Source of the DNA: Rhodococcus sp. Leaf278
GTDB taxonomy: Bacteria; Actinomycetota; Actinomycetes; Mycobacteriales; Mycobacteriaceae
Direction: 5' to 3'
NCBI RefSeq assembly: GCF_001426085.1
Contig: NZ_LMRR01000041.1
Span: forward strand, 62,001 to 126,000
Length of the DNA stretch: 64,000 nucleotides
In this document: positions 1-8,174 of the stretch, one piece after another
How the letters are laid out: every line of letters begins with the position of its first letter
Position numbering within the stretch: position 1 is the stretch's first letter
The notes under the pieces: model-generated
What the model was told of the DNA's origin: nothing
Databases searched by the model: none
Seen by the model: only the letters and a program-made list of their open reading frames with translations
Position numbers and translations under genes: made by a program

Positions 1-109
1 CGACGTCCGCCACGGCCGTCACGGTCGCGCCCGACACCACGGAATGCAGGTTCCTTATGTGGTCGGCCCCCATCACTCCGGCTCCGATTACTCCTACGCG
101 CACGCTCAT
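1..109 (-). CDS. Gfo/Idh/MocA-family dehydrogenase, probably inositol 2-dehydrogenase (partial)
   Basis: Only the first 36 codons lie in the window; the rest runs off the left edge. The readable N-terminus (starting MSVRVGVIGAGVMGADHIR) has the Rossmann dinucleotide-binding motif GVIGAGVMG followed by ADHIR. This is the usual start of inositol 2-dehydrogenases (IolG), which oxidise the ring hydroxyl with NAD. The ATG sits at 109, preceded by a GAGGG ribosome-binding site. The gene is divergent from the dehydrogenase at 188, and the 78-nt space between them carries a palindromic operator. Neighbouring dehydrogenases and an ABC importer support inositol or related polyol use. The family call is firm; the substrate is an inference. 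Confidence 0.75.
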   Translation of the reverse strand, partial: MSVRVGVIGAGVMGADHIRNLHSVVSGATVTAVADV

Positions 110-145
110 GGACCCTCGCTTTCGATCTCGATGAAAACATCCGAA

Positions 146-155
146 TGTCCGGACA
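146..155. promoter_or_regulatory. Palindromic operator TGTCCGGACA in divergent promoter
   Basis: A perfect 10-bp palindrome flanked by AA and TA lies in the intergenic space of the two divergent dehydrogenase genes. A near-identical site, TGTCTGGACA, lies upstream of the transporter operon at 1254-1263. As I recall it, the Corynebacterium IolR consensus (KGWCHTRACA) matches both at 9 of 10 positions. The shared site suggests one repressor controlling both transcription units. Confidence 0.5.
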
Positions 156-187
156 TATGTACAACACGAGATACTAGGGTGCGTGGC

Positions 188-1222
188 ATGACTTCGACCA
201 CGGAACTACTACTTCCACCCTCACGCGTCGCACCGCCTATCGATGCGCCTGCGCTTCGATGGGGCATCCTCGGACCGGGATGGATCGCAGCGCGGTTCGC
301 AGAGGCACTGCGCCACCACACTTCCCAGCAGATCACCGCCGTCGCCTCGAGAAACGCGCAGCGAGGCGCGGCCTTCGCTGCGGACTGGGGAATCCCGACC
401 GTCCACGGCAATTACGAGGATCTCGTTGCACGTTCCGATGTCGACGTCGTGTACATCGCCACCCCGCACACCCTCCACTTCGAGCACGCAAGCTTGGCAC
501 TCGACGCAGGTAAGCACGTCGTGGTGGAAAAACCCCTCGCTCTCGACGCCCACCAGGCTCGCGCTGTCGCCGAACTCGCCCGATCCAAGGGACTGTTCGC
601 GATGGAGGCCATGTGGTCTGCGTTTCTGCCGAAATTCGACGTGATCTCCCAGATCTTGACGCAGGGAATGCTCGGTGAGATCGGTACCGTCCTGGCCGAT
701 CACGGCGAGCACTTCGACACCGATCATCGAATCTACGACCCCGCACTGGCGGGCGGTCCCCTACTCGATCTGGGTACCTATGTCGTCTATTTCGCTCAAA
801 AGGCGCTGGGCCGACCGGCTGGTGTCACGGCGGTGAGACAGCAGGCAAACTCGGAGCTCAACGGTCAGATCTCGGCGGTCCTGACCTCGCCGACAGGTGC
901 TCACGCCGTTCTCAACACCACCATCCTGGCCGACACACCGAACCTCGGTGCGGTGTGCGGCACGGCGGGCATGCTCCGTACAGCGGACGTCTTCTATCGA
1001 CCAGGAGACTTCACGGTGACCCTGCGCGACGGACGATCAGCCCGGTTCGTCGACGACGTCAGCGGTTACCCCCGAGGACTCGCCTACGAGGCCGCGGAGG
1101 CCGCCCGTCGGATCGCAAGCGGGGAGCTCGAAAGCCCCTGCCACACAATGATCGACACCATCTCCACTCTCGAGACCCTCGACGAGCTGCGACGCCTCCT
1201 CGGCATCGTTTTTCCCTCCTGA
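188..1222 (+). CDS. Gfo/Idh/MocA-family oxidoreductase
   Basis: This 344-residue NAD(P)-dependent dehydrogenase of the Gfo/Idh/MocA family probably acts on a cyclic polyol or sugar in the cytoplasm. The Rossmann motif WGILGPGWIA is at residues 25-34 and the family EKP motif at about 114-116, followed by the GFO_IDH C-terminal alpha/beta domain (GGPLLDLGTY). The ATG at 188 is preferred because of the AGGG ribosome-binding site at 175-178; an in-frame upstream start would read back over the divergent gene and its operator. It opens a plus-strand run with the ABC importer that follows. The substrate is not determined by sequence; inositol or an aldose are both possible. Confidence 0.8.
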   Translation: MTSTTELLLPPSRVAPPIDAPALRWGILGPGWIAARFAEALRHHTSQQITAVASRNAQRGAAFAADWGIPTVHGNYEDLVARSDVDVVYIATPHTLHFEHASLALDAGKHVVVEKPLALDAHQARAVAELARSKGLFAMEAMWSAFLPKFDVISQILTQGMLGEIGTVLADHGEHFDTDHRIYDPALAGGPLLDLGTYVVYFAQKALGRPAGVTAVRQQANSELNGQISAVLTSPTGAHAVLNTTILADTPNLGAVCGTAGMLRTADVFYRPGDFTVTLRDGRSARFVDDVSGYPRGLAYEAAEAARRIASGELESPCHTMIDTISTLETLDELRRLLGIVFPS

Positions 1223-1253
1223 TTCGCAGTCTTCCATTTCCCTGCAGTCCTAA

Positions 1254-1295
1254 TGTCTGGACAAACTATTGACTTTTGAGTGTGACCGGTATTAC
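1254..1295 (+). promoter_or_regulatory. Transporter promoter with TGTCTGGACA operator
   Basis: The palindrome TGTCTGGACA (1254-1263) lies directly upstream of a -35-like TTGACT (1269-1274). A -10-like TATTAC follows at 1290-1295 with a short 15-bp spacer. The arrangement fits a repressor site abutting the -35 of the importer operon. The operator repeats the one at 146-155. Confidence 0.45.
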
Positions 1296-1362
1296 ATCTT
1301 CTAAGGCAGTACGCCAGGCCCGCATCAGCGGGTCGTCTGGTCATCGAGAGGATGTTTGGAAA

Positions 1363-2397
1363 ATGACGTCTCGTCTGGGTTCGGTAGCGGACAGGTCCCC
1401 AAAGAACCTGGGGCGCAAAACCATCGCACTGGCGATGGGGGTCGCGTTGGCGGCATCGGTCGCCGCGTGTTCGTCCTCGGGAGGCGCTCCCGAGGAGTCC
1501 GACTCCGGAAGCAATGCAGGAACGGCCGATACCCCGAAGGCAACCATCGCGATGATCACCCACGAGGTACCGGGCGACACGTTCTGGGATCTGATTCGCA
1601 AGGGTGCCGAGGCAGCGGCGGCGAAGGACAACATCGAACTGCGCTACTCCGCAGATCCCGAAGCGCCCAATCAGGCCAACCTGGTCCAGAGCGCAATCGA
1701 CTCGAAGGTCGACGGCATCGCGGTGACGCTGGCCAAGCCCGACGCCATGGCCCCCTCGGTGGAGGCCGCAGAAGCCGCCGGAATTCCGGTGGTGGCGTTC
1801 AACTCCGGATTCGACTCGTGGAAGGACATGGGAGTCGGCCAGTACTTCGGACAGGACGAGACCATTGCCGGCCAGGCCGCTGGTGCCCGCCTGACCGCGG
1901 ACGGTGCGAAGAAGACACTCTGCATCATCCAGGAGCAGGGCCAGGTGGCTCTCGAATCTCGCTGCGCTGGAGTCACATCCGGATTCACCGGTGGCAGCAC
2001 CGAGATCCTCAACGTCAACAGCAAGGACATGCCGTCGGTGGAGGCCACCATCACCGCGAAGTTGCAGCAGGATCCGTCGATCGATCACATAGTCGCGCTC
2101 GGAGCCCCGATCGCGCTGACGGCCGTGCAGTCCAAGGCCAACGCCGGTAGCAACGCCACCGTCGTCACGTTCGACACCAACGCCGCACTGGTCGACGCGA
2201 TCAAGTCCGGCGATGTCGAGTGGGCCATCGATCAGCAGCCGTACCTGCAGGGCTACCTGGCGATCGACTCGCTGTGGCTCTACCTCAACAACGGCAACAC
2301 CATCGGCGGAGGCACCCCGGTACTGACCGGACCCGCGTTCATCGACTCGACAAATATCGACGCCATCGCCGAGTACGCCCAGAACGGTACTCGCTGA
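1363..2397 (+). CDS. Sugar/polyol ABC transporter substrate-binding lipoprotein
   Basis: This is a 344-residue periplasmic-binding-protein-4 type (RbsB-like) receptor for an ABC importer, anchored outside the membrane as a lipoprotein. A basic N-region and hydrophobic stretch end in a VAAC lipobox with Cys36, followed by a Ser/Gly linker. The fold begins at ATIAMITHEVPGDTFW, and the mature protein carries the cluster-B motifs NQANLVQSAIDSKVDGIAV and VVAFNSG. The ATG at 1363 is chosen because it directly precedes the signal sequence; a purine-rich GAGAGG lies at 1346-1351. The permease and ATPase follow in the same direction. The ligand is likely a pentose, hexose or inositol; context with dehydrogenases favours inositol. 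Confidence 0.85.
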   Translation: MTSRLGSVADRSPKNLGRKTIALAMGVALAASVAACSSSGGAPEESDSGSNAGTADTPKATIAMITHEVPGDTFWDLIRKGAEAAAAKDNIELRYSADPEAPNQANLVQSAIDSKVDGIAVTLAKPDAMAPSVEAAEAAGIPVVAFNSGFDSWKDMGVGQYFGQDETIAGQAAGARLTADGAKKTLCIIQEQGQVALESRCAGVTSGFTGGSTEILNVNSKDMPSVEATITAKLQQDPSIDHIVALGAPIALTAVQSKANAGSNATVVTFDTNAALVDAIKSGDVEWAIDQQPYLQGYLAIDSLWLYLNNGNTIGGGTPVLTGPAFIDSTNIDAIAEYAQNGTR

Positions 2398-2463
2398 ACC
2401 CGACGCTCACCGGCACGCGGATCCCGCTGCCGGTGAGCGTCGTACCAGCAGGGAAGGAATACC

Positions 2464-3522
2464 ATGTCCACGCAGGCCGACCTGGATCTGTCCAAACACA
2501 CTGTCGTCGTCGATGAGCGGGTGAAGAAGCAGAAGCCGTTGCAGCGCTTGTTGATTCGCCCGGAGATCGGGGCTCTCTTCGGAGCGATCATCATCTTCGT
2601 GTTCTTCTGCATCGTCGCACCACCGTTCCGCTCCCCCGAGGCGCTCGCGACCGTCCTCTATGCGTCGTCGACGATCGGGATCATGGCCATCGGGGTCTCG
2701 TTGCTGATGATCGGCGGCGAGTTCGATCTGTCGACCGGCGTCGCAGTCACGTTCTCGTCCATCATGGCGTCGATGATTGCTTACAATCTGCACCTGAACG
2801 TGTGGATCGGATCGGCGTTGGCGTTGGTGCTGGCGCTCGCGGTCGGGTTCCTCAACGGATATCTGGTCATGAAGACCAAAATCCCGTCGTTCCTCATCAC
2901 ACTCGCAAGCTTCCTGATGCTCACCGGAATCAACCTCGCCGTCACCAAGTTGGTGACCGGACAGGTGGCAACACAGTCGATCTCGGACATGGACGGATTC
3001 GATTCCGCCAAAGCGGTGTTCTCGTCGTCGTTCTCGCTGTTCGGAGTCTCCATCCGCATCACCGTCGTGTGGTGGATCGTGTTCACTCTCGCAGCCACCT
3101 GGGTGTTGATGAAGACGCGGATCGGCAACTGGATCTTCGCCGTCGGCGGCAACCAGGACTCGGCCCGTGCGATCGGTGTACCGGTGACGAAGGTCAAGAT
3201 CGGCTTGTTCATGTTCGTCGGCTTCTGCGCCTGGTTCGTCGGTATGCACCTGCTGTTCGCGTTCAACACCGTTCAGTCCGGCCAAGGCGTCGGCAACGAG
3301 TTCCTCTACATCATCGCCGCAGTGATCGGCGGGTGTCTGCTCACCGGCGGGTTCGGAACTGCCATAGGCGCATTCATCGGCGCGTTCATTTTCGGCATGG
3401 CCAACCAGGGCATCGTCTACGCCGGCTGGAACCCCGACTGGTTCAAGTTCTTCCTCGGCGCGATGCTGCTGTTCGCCGTCATCGCCAACAACTCGTTCCG
3501 CACCTACGCTGCCAAGAGGTAA
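2464..3522 (+). CDS. Sugar/polyol ABC transporter permease (RbsC type)
   Basis: This 352-residue inner-membrane permease of the BPD_transp_2 (RbsC/AraH/FrcC) family forms the translocation path of the importer. A cytoplasmic N-terminal tail of about 35 residues precedes 8 to 10 hydrophobic helices. Family landmarks are the segment GVSLLMIGGEFDLSTG, the loop AVGGNQDSARAIGVPV that contacts the ATPase, and GGCLLTGGFGTAIGAFIGA. The ATG at 2464 is preceded by GGGAAGGAA, a good ribosome-binding site. It lies 66 nt after the receptor gene and 2 nt before the ATPase gene, so the three genes form one operon. Confidence 0.9.
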   Translation: MSTQADLDLSKHTVVVDERVKKQKPLQRLLIRPEIGALFGAIIIFVFFCIVAPPFRSPEALATVLYASSTIGIMAIGVSLLMIGGEFDLSTGVAVTFSSIMASMIAYNLHLNVWIGSALALVLALAVGFLNGYLVMKTKIPSFLITLASFLMLTGINLAVTKLVTGQVATQSISDMDGFDSAKAVFSSSFSLFGVSIRITVVWWIVFTLAATWVLMKTRIGNWIFAVGGNQDSARAIGVPVTKVKIGLFMFVGFCAWFVGMHLLFAFNTVQSGQGVGNEFLYIIAAVIGGCLLTGGFGTAIGAFIGAFIFGMANQGIVYAGWNPDWFKFFLGAMLLFAVIANNSFRTYAAKR

Positions 3523-3524
3523 TC

Positions 3525-4343
3525 ATGACCATTCACGCCGACACCCCCATCGAATCCGAACCTGCAGGCGGAGGCAAAACGCCCCTCATCGAACTGAAGA
3601 ACGTGGGCAAGAGCTACGGCAACATCATTGCGCTGCAGGGCATCAACCTACGCGTGGGTGCCGGTGAGGTCACCGGAGTCCTCGGCGACAACGGAGCCGG
3701 CAAGTCCACCTTGATCAAGATCATGGCCGGCCTGCATCAACAGAGCGAAGGAGAACTGCTCGTCGACGGCAAGGCGACCACGTTCGACTCCCCCAAGGAC
3801 GCGCTCAACCAAGGCATAGCGACGGTCTACCAGGACCTTGCTGTGGTCGCGTTGATGCCCGTGTGGCGCAACTTCTTTCTCGGTCAGGAGCTCCGCAAAG
3901 GCAGTGTGTTCAAGTCGCTCGACACCAATGCCATGCGCGCGACGACCATCGAGGAACTGCACAAGATGGGCATCGACCTACCCGACGTCGATGCACCCAT
4001 CGGGTCCCTCTCCGGTGGTCAGCGTCAGTGTGTTGCCATCGCCCGCGCCATCTTCTTCGGTGCGCGTGTACTGATCCTCGACGAACCGACCGCAGCCCTC
4101 GGCGTCAAGCAATCGGGAATGGTACTGCGCTACATCTCCGCAGCCAAAGAACAGGGCTTCGGCGTCGTCTTCATCACCCACAATCCGCATCACGCCTACA
4201 TGGTCGGAGATCACTTCGTCCTACTCAACCGTGGCCGACAGAAGCTCGATTGCAGCTACGAGGACATCTCGCTCGACGACCTCACGAAGGAAATGGCGGG
4301 CGGCGACGAGCTCGACACCCTCACCCACGAACTCCGGCGGTAA
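3525..4343 (+). CDS. Sugar/polyol ABC transporter ATPase, single-domain (FrcA type)
   Basis: The 272-residue ATPase drives the importer. It is a single nucleotide-binding domain, unlike the double-domain RbsA/MglA proteins usual in this family. Walker A GDNGAGKST spans residues 54-62, the Q-loop is Q103, LSGGQ is at 162-166, Walker B LILDEP at 183-188 and the switch histidine is H219. The D-loop reads ALGVKQ, as in FrcA-like fructose ATPases, rather than SALD. The start at 3525 lies 2 nt after the permease stop and gives the correct N-terminus; reading further upstream would enter permease sequence in the wrong frame. Confidence 0.9.
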   Translation: MTIHADTPIESEPAGGGKTPLIELKNVGKSYGNIIALQGINLRVGAGEVTGVLGDNGAGKSTLIKIMAGLHQQSEGELLVDGKATTFDSPKDALNQGIATVYQDLAVVALMPVWRNFFLGQELRKGSVFKSLDTNAMRATTIEELHKMGIDLPDVDAPIGSLSGGQRQCVAIARAIFFGARVLILDEPTAALGVKQSGMVLRYISAAKEQGFGVVFITHNPHHAYMVGDHFVLLNRGRQKLDCSYEDISLDDLTKEMAGGDELDTLTHELRR

Positions 4344-4370
4344 TTCGGGCTCGTCACCCACCTGCTGTAT

Positions 4371-4396
4371 CGGGCCGGTCCGATCGGACCGGCCCG
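4371..4396. repeat. 26-bp perfect palindrome, possible transcriptional attenuator
   Basis: A perfect 26-bp GC-rich palindrome (arms CGGGCCGGTCCGA and its complement) lies in the 79-nt gap between the ATPase gene and the next dehydrogenase. No T-tract follows, so it is not a classical terminator. As RNA it would form a stem that could stabilise the upstream transporter message or lower expression of the downstream gene. Confidence 0.5.
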
Positions 4397-4422
4397 CACA
4401 TCTTTCGAAAAGGGGTTTTGTT

Positions 4423-5586
4423 GTGCGATCGACTCGGTCGGTTCGTGTCGGAGTAGCTGGTTTCGGGTGGATGGGACGGGTGCACACGCAGGCGTATTCT
4501 CGGCTGACGCAACACTATCCAGACCTCGGCGTGCGCCCCGAGTTGGCCATGGTCGCGGACGAGCTCGAAAGCCGAGCAGACGACGCTGCCGACCAGTTCG
4601 GCTTCGCGGCGGCGACAACCGATTGGCACGAGATCCAATCCAACCCGACGATCGAGGCCGTGTCGATCACCGCGCCCAACTTCCTGCATCGCACCATCGG
4701 AACCGCAATGGTCGAGGCGGGAAAGCACATCTGGATCGAGAAGCCGGTCGGTCTCTCCGCCGACGACGCACGGGCAGTTGCGCTCGCTGCCGAGAAGGCG
4801 GGCGTACAGACGGCCGTCGGCTTCAATTACCGCAATGCTCCTGCGGTCGAGGAAGCCAAAGCTTTGGTGGAATCGGGCGAACTCGGGTCCATCACTCATG
4901 CTCGGTTCCGATTCTTCAGCGACTACGCAGCTCATCCCGACGGGGCGCTGAGCTGGCGATTCGAGCGGGCGCGTGGGGGCAACGGAGTTCTGGGCGATCT
5001 CGCCTCGCACGGAGCCGATCTAGTCTACTACCTGCTGGGCGACATCGAATCCCTGGTGGCAGACACCGCGATCTTCGTTCCCGAACGAACCAAGCCGAGC
5101 GGCTCCACCACCGGTCATGCTCTCGCGGCCGGAGGTGAACGCGGTGCCGTCGAGAACGAGGACTTCGTCAGCAGCCAACTCCGCCTGCACAGCGGAGCGC
5201 GCGTCGTGCTCGAGGCAAGTCGCGTGGCCGTCGGCGATCAGAACGCGTACGGATTCGAGATTCACGGCACCAAAGGTGCTGTGTCCTGGGACTTCCGGCG
5301 GATGGGCGAACTCTCTATCAGCACGGGTGACCGTTACCAGGATCAACCTGCATCGACCGTCTACGTCGGACCTTCGCACGGAGAATACGGCGCATTCCAA
5401 CCAGGTTCGGCGTCGTCCATGGGGTATGACGACCTCAAAGTCATCGAGGCCATGCGCTTCTTGAAGTCCATCGCAGACGGAAAGCCCTGCGGCGCAACGG
5501 TGCGAGACGCCGTCCGCAGTGCCGAAGTCCTCGATGCCATGACCGAATCGGTTACTTCGGGACGCTGGATCCAGCCTGGAACCTGA
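4423..5586 (+). CDS. Gfo/Idh/MocA-family oxidoreductase
   Basis: A 387-residue NAD(P)-dependent dehydrogenase, the third member of this family in the module. The Rossmann motif GVAGFGWMGRVH is at about residues 10-21 and EKP at 106-108, followed by the C-terminal domain with GGNGVLGDLASHGADL. The start is GTG at 4423, with the purine-rich AAAAGGGG ribosome-binding site just upstream; the in-frame extension to 4231 lies inside the ATPase gene and is not credible. It probably follows the importer in one transcription unit, separated by the 26-bp palindrome. It may oxidise the imported sugar or inositol isomer or its keto derivative. The substrate is unknown. Confidence 0.8.
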   Translation: MRSTRSVRVGVAGFGWMGRVHTQAYSRLTQHYPDLGVRPELAMVADELESRADDAADQFGFAAATTDWHEIQSNPTIEAVSITAPNFLHRTIGTAMVEAGKHIWIEKPVGLSADDARAVALAAEKAGVQTAVGFNYRNAPAVEEAKALVESGELGSITHARFRFFSDYAAHPDGALSWRFERARGGNGVLGDLASHGADLVYYLLGDIESLVADTAIFVPERTKPSGSTTGHALAAGGERGAVENEDFVSSQLRLHSGARVVLEASRVAVGDQNAYGFEIHGTKGAVSWDFRRMGELSISTGDRYQDQPASTVYVGPSHGEYGAFQPGSASSMGYDDLKVIEAMRFLKSIADGKPCGATVRDAVRSAEVLDAMTESVTSGRWIQPGT

Positions 5587-5644
5587 CGCAGGCCCGGAGC
5601 TGTCAGCTGCCCGACTCATGGACGGTGGACCACGGCGTGAGCAG

Positions 5645-5680
5645 TTGACTGCACATTGTATGAGCATTAATCTGCTCACA
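5645..5680 (+). promoter_or_regulatory. Probable leaderless promoter with TGAGCA-N6-TGCTCA operator
   Basis: A -35 TTGACT (5645-5650) and a -10 TAATCT (5668-5673) are separated by 17 bp. This places transcription start at or next to the A of the ATG at 5680, where no ribosome-binding site is visible. A perfect inverted repeat TGAGCA-N6-TGCTCA (5661-5678) covers the -10 and reaches the start codon. The XRE-cupin regulator two genes downstream is the obvious candidate ligand-responsive repressor. Confidence 0.5.
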
Positions 5681-6123
5681 TGGCTCCCGCAACCATCCCC
5701 CCTTTTCACCTGGCGATTCCGGTTCACGATATCGACGCTGCCCGGAAGTTCTACGGTGACGTGCTCGGATTCTCGCGCGGGCGCTCGTCGGAGAGATGGA
5801 CCGATTGGAATGTCCGCGGACACCAGGTCGTCACCCACCAGGTAGGCGACGGTTCCTCCGACGCACGGTCGCCGGTCGCCGGAACCAACCCCGTCGATGG
5901 GCACGAGGTTCCGGTGCCGCATTTCGGTTTGGTACTCGCGGTGGACGAATTCAAGGAACTCGCAGGCCGCCTCGAAGCCGCCGGCACGGACTTCGTCATC
6001 GAACCGTATGTGCGCTTCGCAGGCGAGCCGGGCGAGCAATGGACCATGTTCTTTCTCGATCCTTCCGGAAACGCTCTCGAGTTCAAAGCTTTTCGGAACA
6101 TCGATCAATTGTTTGCCGTGTGA
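5680..6123 (+). CDS. VOC-family (glyoxalase/dioxygenase superfamily) protein
   Basis: A 147-residue cytoplasmic protein of the vicinal-oxygen-chelate fold. The two paired beta-alpha-beta-beta-beta modules are recognisable: FHLAIPVHDIDAARKFYGDVLGF at the start and FFLDPSGNALEFKAF near the end. Candidate metal ligands are the His in FHLAI, the His in VPHFGLVL and the Glu in ALEFKA. Such proteins isomerise or cleave small substrates, or act as resistance proteins; the reaction cannot be named. Translation is probably leaderless. The regulator gene begins 4 nt after its stop, so the two are cotranscribed. Confidence 0.85.
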   Translation: MAPATIPPFHLAIPVHDIDAARKFYGDVLGFSRGRSSERWTDWNVRGHQVVTHQVGDGSSDARSPVAGTNPVDGHEVPVPHFGLVLAVDEFKELAGRLEAAGTDFVIEPYVRFAGEPGEQWTMFFLDPSGNALEFKAFRNIDQLFAV

Positions 6124-6127
6124 GATC

Positions 6128-6745
6128 GTGACACCTACTGGCCACGAACCCGAGGACGACGGTGCCGGTGACGGCGAACTCACCCGAGAGTTCCTGCAGC
6201 AGATCGGAGCGCGCATCCGCGTGCTTCGATCTCGGAGGTCTTTGACCGTGCAGCAGCTGGCCGACCTGTCGGATGTAAGCCGTCGCCTTCTCACTCAGAT
6301 CGAGCACGGGCAAGCCAATCCGAGCCTGGTCGCGGTAACCCGTATTGCCCGAAGCCTGGGAACCGACTTCACCGAGCTCGTCGGGGACTCGGTACCCGGC
6401 GACGTTGCGGTCGAACGGATCTCCGCATCCGCACACGTGCTGGTGTGGACCTCTCGACTGGGCAGCACCGCTTATCTGTTGGTGTCCACCCCTGGCATCC
6501 GAGTGGCCGATATGTGGCTCTGGTCGTTGGTATCGGGCGATCAGTACGGCGGCCGCCCCGACTCCCCAGGATCTGCCGAGCTGTTCCACGTGCTCACCGG
6601 CGAGCTGACCGTTCGAGCGGACGCGACAGAGGTCGTCATTTCGGCCGGCGAGTCCGGCCGCCTCCGCAGTGACCGCGTCTACCAGTACATCAACAACGGC
6701 CCGAAGCCCGTGACATTCCTGCGGACGGTCGCGCTCGCCCGCTGA
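6128..6745 (+). CDS. XRE-family transcriptional regulator with C-terminal cupin domain
   Basis: A 205-residue regulator starting at GTG 6128. Residues of about 22-78 form a helix-turn-helix of the HTH_3/XRE type (IGARIRVLRSRRSLTVQQLADLSDVSRRLLTQIEHGQANPS, described here in part). The C-terminal half is a cupin_2 small-molecule domain (ELFHVLTGELTVRA). Proteins of this layout sense a metabolite in the cupin and repress adjacent genes. It sits between the VOC gene and the SDR gene and probably acts on the palindrome upstream of the VOC gene. Confidence 0.85.
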   Translation: MTPTGHEPEDDGAGDGELTREFLQQIGARIRVLRSRRSLTVQQLADLSDVSRRLLTQIEHGQANPSLVAVTRIARSLGTDFTELVGDSVPGDVAVERISASAHVLVWTSRLGSTAYLLVSTPGIRVADMWLWSLVSGDQYGGRPDSPGSAELFHVLTGELTVRADATEVVISAGESGRLRSDRVYQYINNGPKPVTFLRTVALAR

Positions 6746-6765
6746 ACAAAAGCAAGGAGACACAC

Positions 6766-7440
6766 ATGAAGACCTTCATCATCGGTGCCGCAGGCGGCAT
6801 CGGCTCGAGACTCAGCACCATCCTCACCGGCCGCGGTGACACCGTTTCCGGAATGATCCGCAATCCCGATCATCGTGACCTGGTCGAATCAACCGGCGCA
6901 ACAGCCGTTTTCGGTGACCTCATCGACAACGACGTCGCCACGCTCGCAACGGCGTTCACGGGCCACGACGCCGTCGTCTTCAGTGCAGGCGCACATGGCA
7001 CCGGCATGGACAAGACAACACTGATCGACGGCAAGGGCCTGGAGAAGGCAGCCGACGCAGCACGCAGAGCCGGCGTCGATCGGTTCGTATTGGTCTCTGC
7101 GTTCCCCGAATCGGGCCGAAGCCAGCAGCCGTCCGAGGGATTCGAGCACTACATGGCCACCAAGAAGACGGCCGACGTCTACCTGACCCACACCGATCTG
7201 GACTGGCTGATCGTGCGACCGGGAGTTCTCCTCGACGAGCCGGGAGACGGCACTGTCACCGCCGGACTGGCCATCGAGCACGGTGACGTACGCCGCGACA
7301 ACGTTGCAGCGTTCATCGCCGCGGCACTTGCCGAACCGTCGTTGACTCGAACCATCGTCGAACTCACCGACGGCACAACGCCGGTCGCAGATGCCGTTCG
7401 CCAGGTGATCGATGGCTCCGGAGCACGCCGAACCGCCTGA
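6766..7440 (+). CDS. SDR-family NAD(P)H-binding protein
   Basis: A 224-residue atypical short-chain dehydrogenase (NAD(P)H-binding, NmrA/YwnB-like). It begins with a nucleotide-binding motif, GAAGGIGS at residues 8-15, and lacks a clear YxxxK catalytic pair; the nearest equivalent is HYMATKK. Many relatives are redox-sensing or epimerase-like proteins. An AAGGAG ribosome-binding site lies just upstream of the ATG. It follows the regulator by 20 nt and completes the VOC/XRE/SDR operon. Function beyond dinucleotide binding is not assignable. Confidence 0.85.
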   Translation: MKTFIIGAAGGIGSRLSTILTGRGDTVSGMIRNPDHRDLVESTGATAVFGDLIDNDVATLATAFTGHDAVVFSAGAHGTGMDKTTLIDGKGLEKAADAARRAGVDRFVLVSAFPESGRSQQPSEGFEHYMATKKTADVYLTHTDLDWLIVRPGVLLDEPGDGTVTAGLAIEHGDVRRDNVAAFIAAALAEPSLTRTIVELTDGTTPVADAVRQVIDGSGARRTA

Positions 7441-7452
7441 TCGATTCCGAGT

Positions 7453-7484
7453 CGGCCTGGCTTCGGTACGAACGCGCCAGGCCG
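7453..7484. terminator. Hairpin between convergent genes
   Basis: An inverted repeat CGGCCTGGC ... GCCAGGCCG (7453-7461 and 7476-7484) lies in the 59-nt gap between the SDR gene and the minus-strand gene ending at 7500. Its position suggests a shared terminator, although there is no strong T-tract. Confidence 0.45.
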
Positions 7485-7499
7485 GGTCGGTCGGGTGGT

Positions 7500-7922
7500 C
7501 TAGTTCTCGGCGAGACCTAGTGCTGCTGAGAGATATTCACGCGAATCTCGAAACGTTTGCGCTACGCCGCGTCCTGCGACGGCTCTGTACCGACCGAGCT
7601 GATCGTCATCGAGGAGGTCGAGCACGGTGCTGGAATCGGCGTGCATCCAACCGCCGTCGCGCACCAATTCGTGGGCGCGTTTACCCTGCAGGGCTGCAAT
7701 CCCCTCGACCCTGATTCCCTTCGGATCGGTCGACACTGCGATGTAGTAGGCCTTCTTTCCGGGGTAACCGGCCTTCACCTTCGAGCGCAGCCGCAAGACG
7801 GCAGCGACCGCGTCATCGATGGCTGACGACTGCTCGTCGGAGCCCGATTCGGCGTCGGATACCCGAGCAATCTCAGCATCCAGTGCAGCAACCAAAGTGG
7901 CCAGGTACTCGAGATCGCTCAT
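7500..7922 (-). CDS. Conserved hypothetical protein
   Basis: A 140-residue soluble protein that I do not recognise. It has an acidic helical N-terminal half (LEYLATLVAALDAEIARV) and a mixed C-terminal half with KKAYYIAVSTDPKG and GGWMHADSSTVLDLLDDD. There is no signal peptide or membrane helix. The ATG at 7922 is chosen; a 14-residue in-frame extension (to 7964) lacks support. It faces the SDR gene and is followed upstream by the tRNA gene. Low compositional bias and normal codon use argue that it is a real gene. Confidence 0.6.
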   Translation of the reverse strand: MSDLEYLATLVAALDAEIARVSDAESGSDEQSSAIDDAVAAVLRLRSKVKAGYPGKKAYYIAVSTDPKGIRVEGIAALQGKRAHELVRDGGWMHADSSTVLDLLDDDQLGRYRAVAGRGVAQTFRDSREYLSAALGLAEN

Positions 7923-8102
7923 CGACTCATGATGCCTTACGAGAGCGGGTTCTCGAACCAGCACCCGACGACGATCAACCTTCAGCTCCTCCGTTTCGGA
8001 TAACTGACTCCGATCGGCGTCGGGTATTCCAAACCGGGGAGCTGATGCGCCTCAAAATGGGCAAGAAAACGCTCCGACCCAACAGCGGGATCGGAGCAGT
8101 GG

Positions 8103-8174
8103 AGCCTCCTAACGGGATTGAACCGTTGACCGCTCGCTTACAAGGCGAGTGCTCTACCGCTGAGCTAAGGAGGC
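8103..8174 (-). tRNA. tRNA-Thr(TGT)
   Basis: A 72-nt cloverleaf on the minus strand. The acceptor stem is GCCTCCT/AGGAGGC, the D-arm contains GCTCAGCGGTAGAGC, the anticodon stem is CTCGC/GCGAG with loop CTTGTAA (anticodon TGT), and the T-arm is AACGG TTCAATC CCGTT. The discriminator is T, and CCA is encoded at 8102-8100. The TGT anticodon reads ACA and other ACN threonine codons. Confidence 0.95.

Noticed and set aside
44-187. N-terminal extension of the dehydrogenase at 188
   Set aside because: It overlaps the divergent dehydrogenase start and the operator, and the peptide has no family similarity.
4231-4422. Longer start for the dehydrogenase at 4423
   Set aside because: It would lie inside the ATPase gene in another frame; GTG 4423 has a clear ribosome-binding site.
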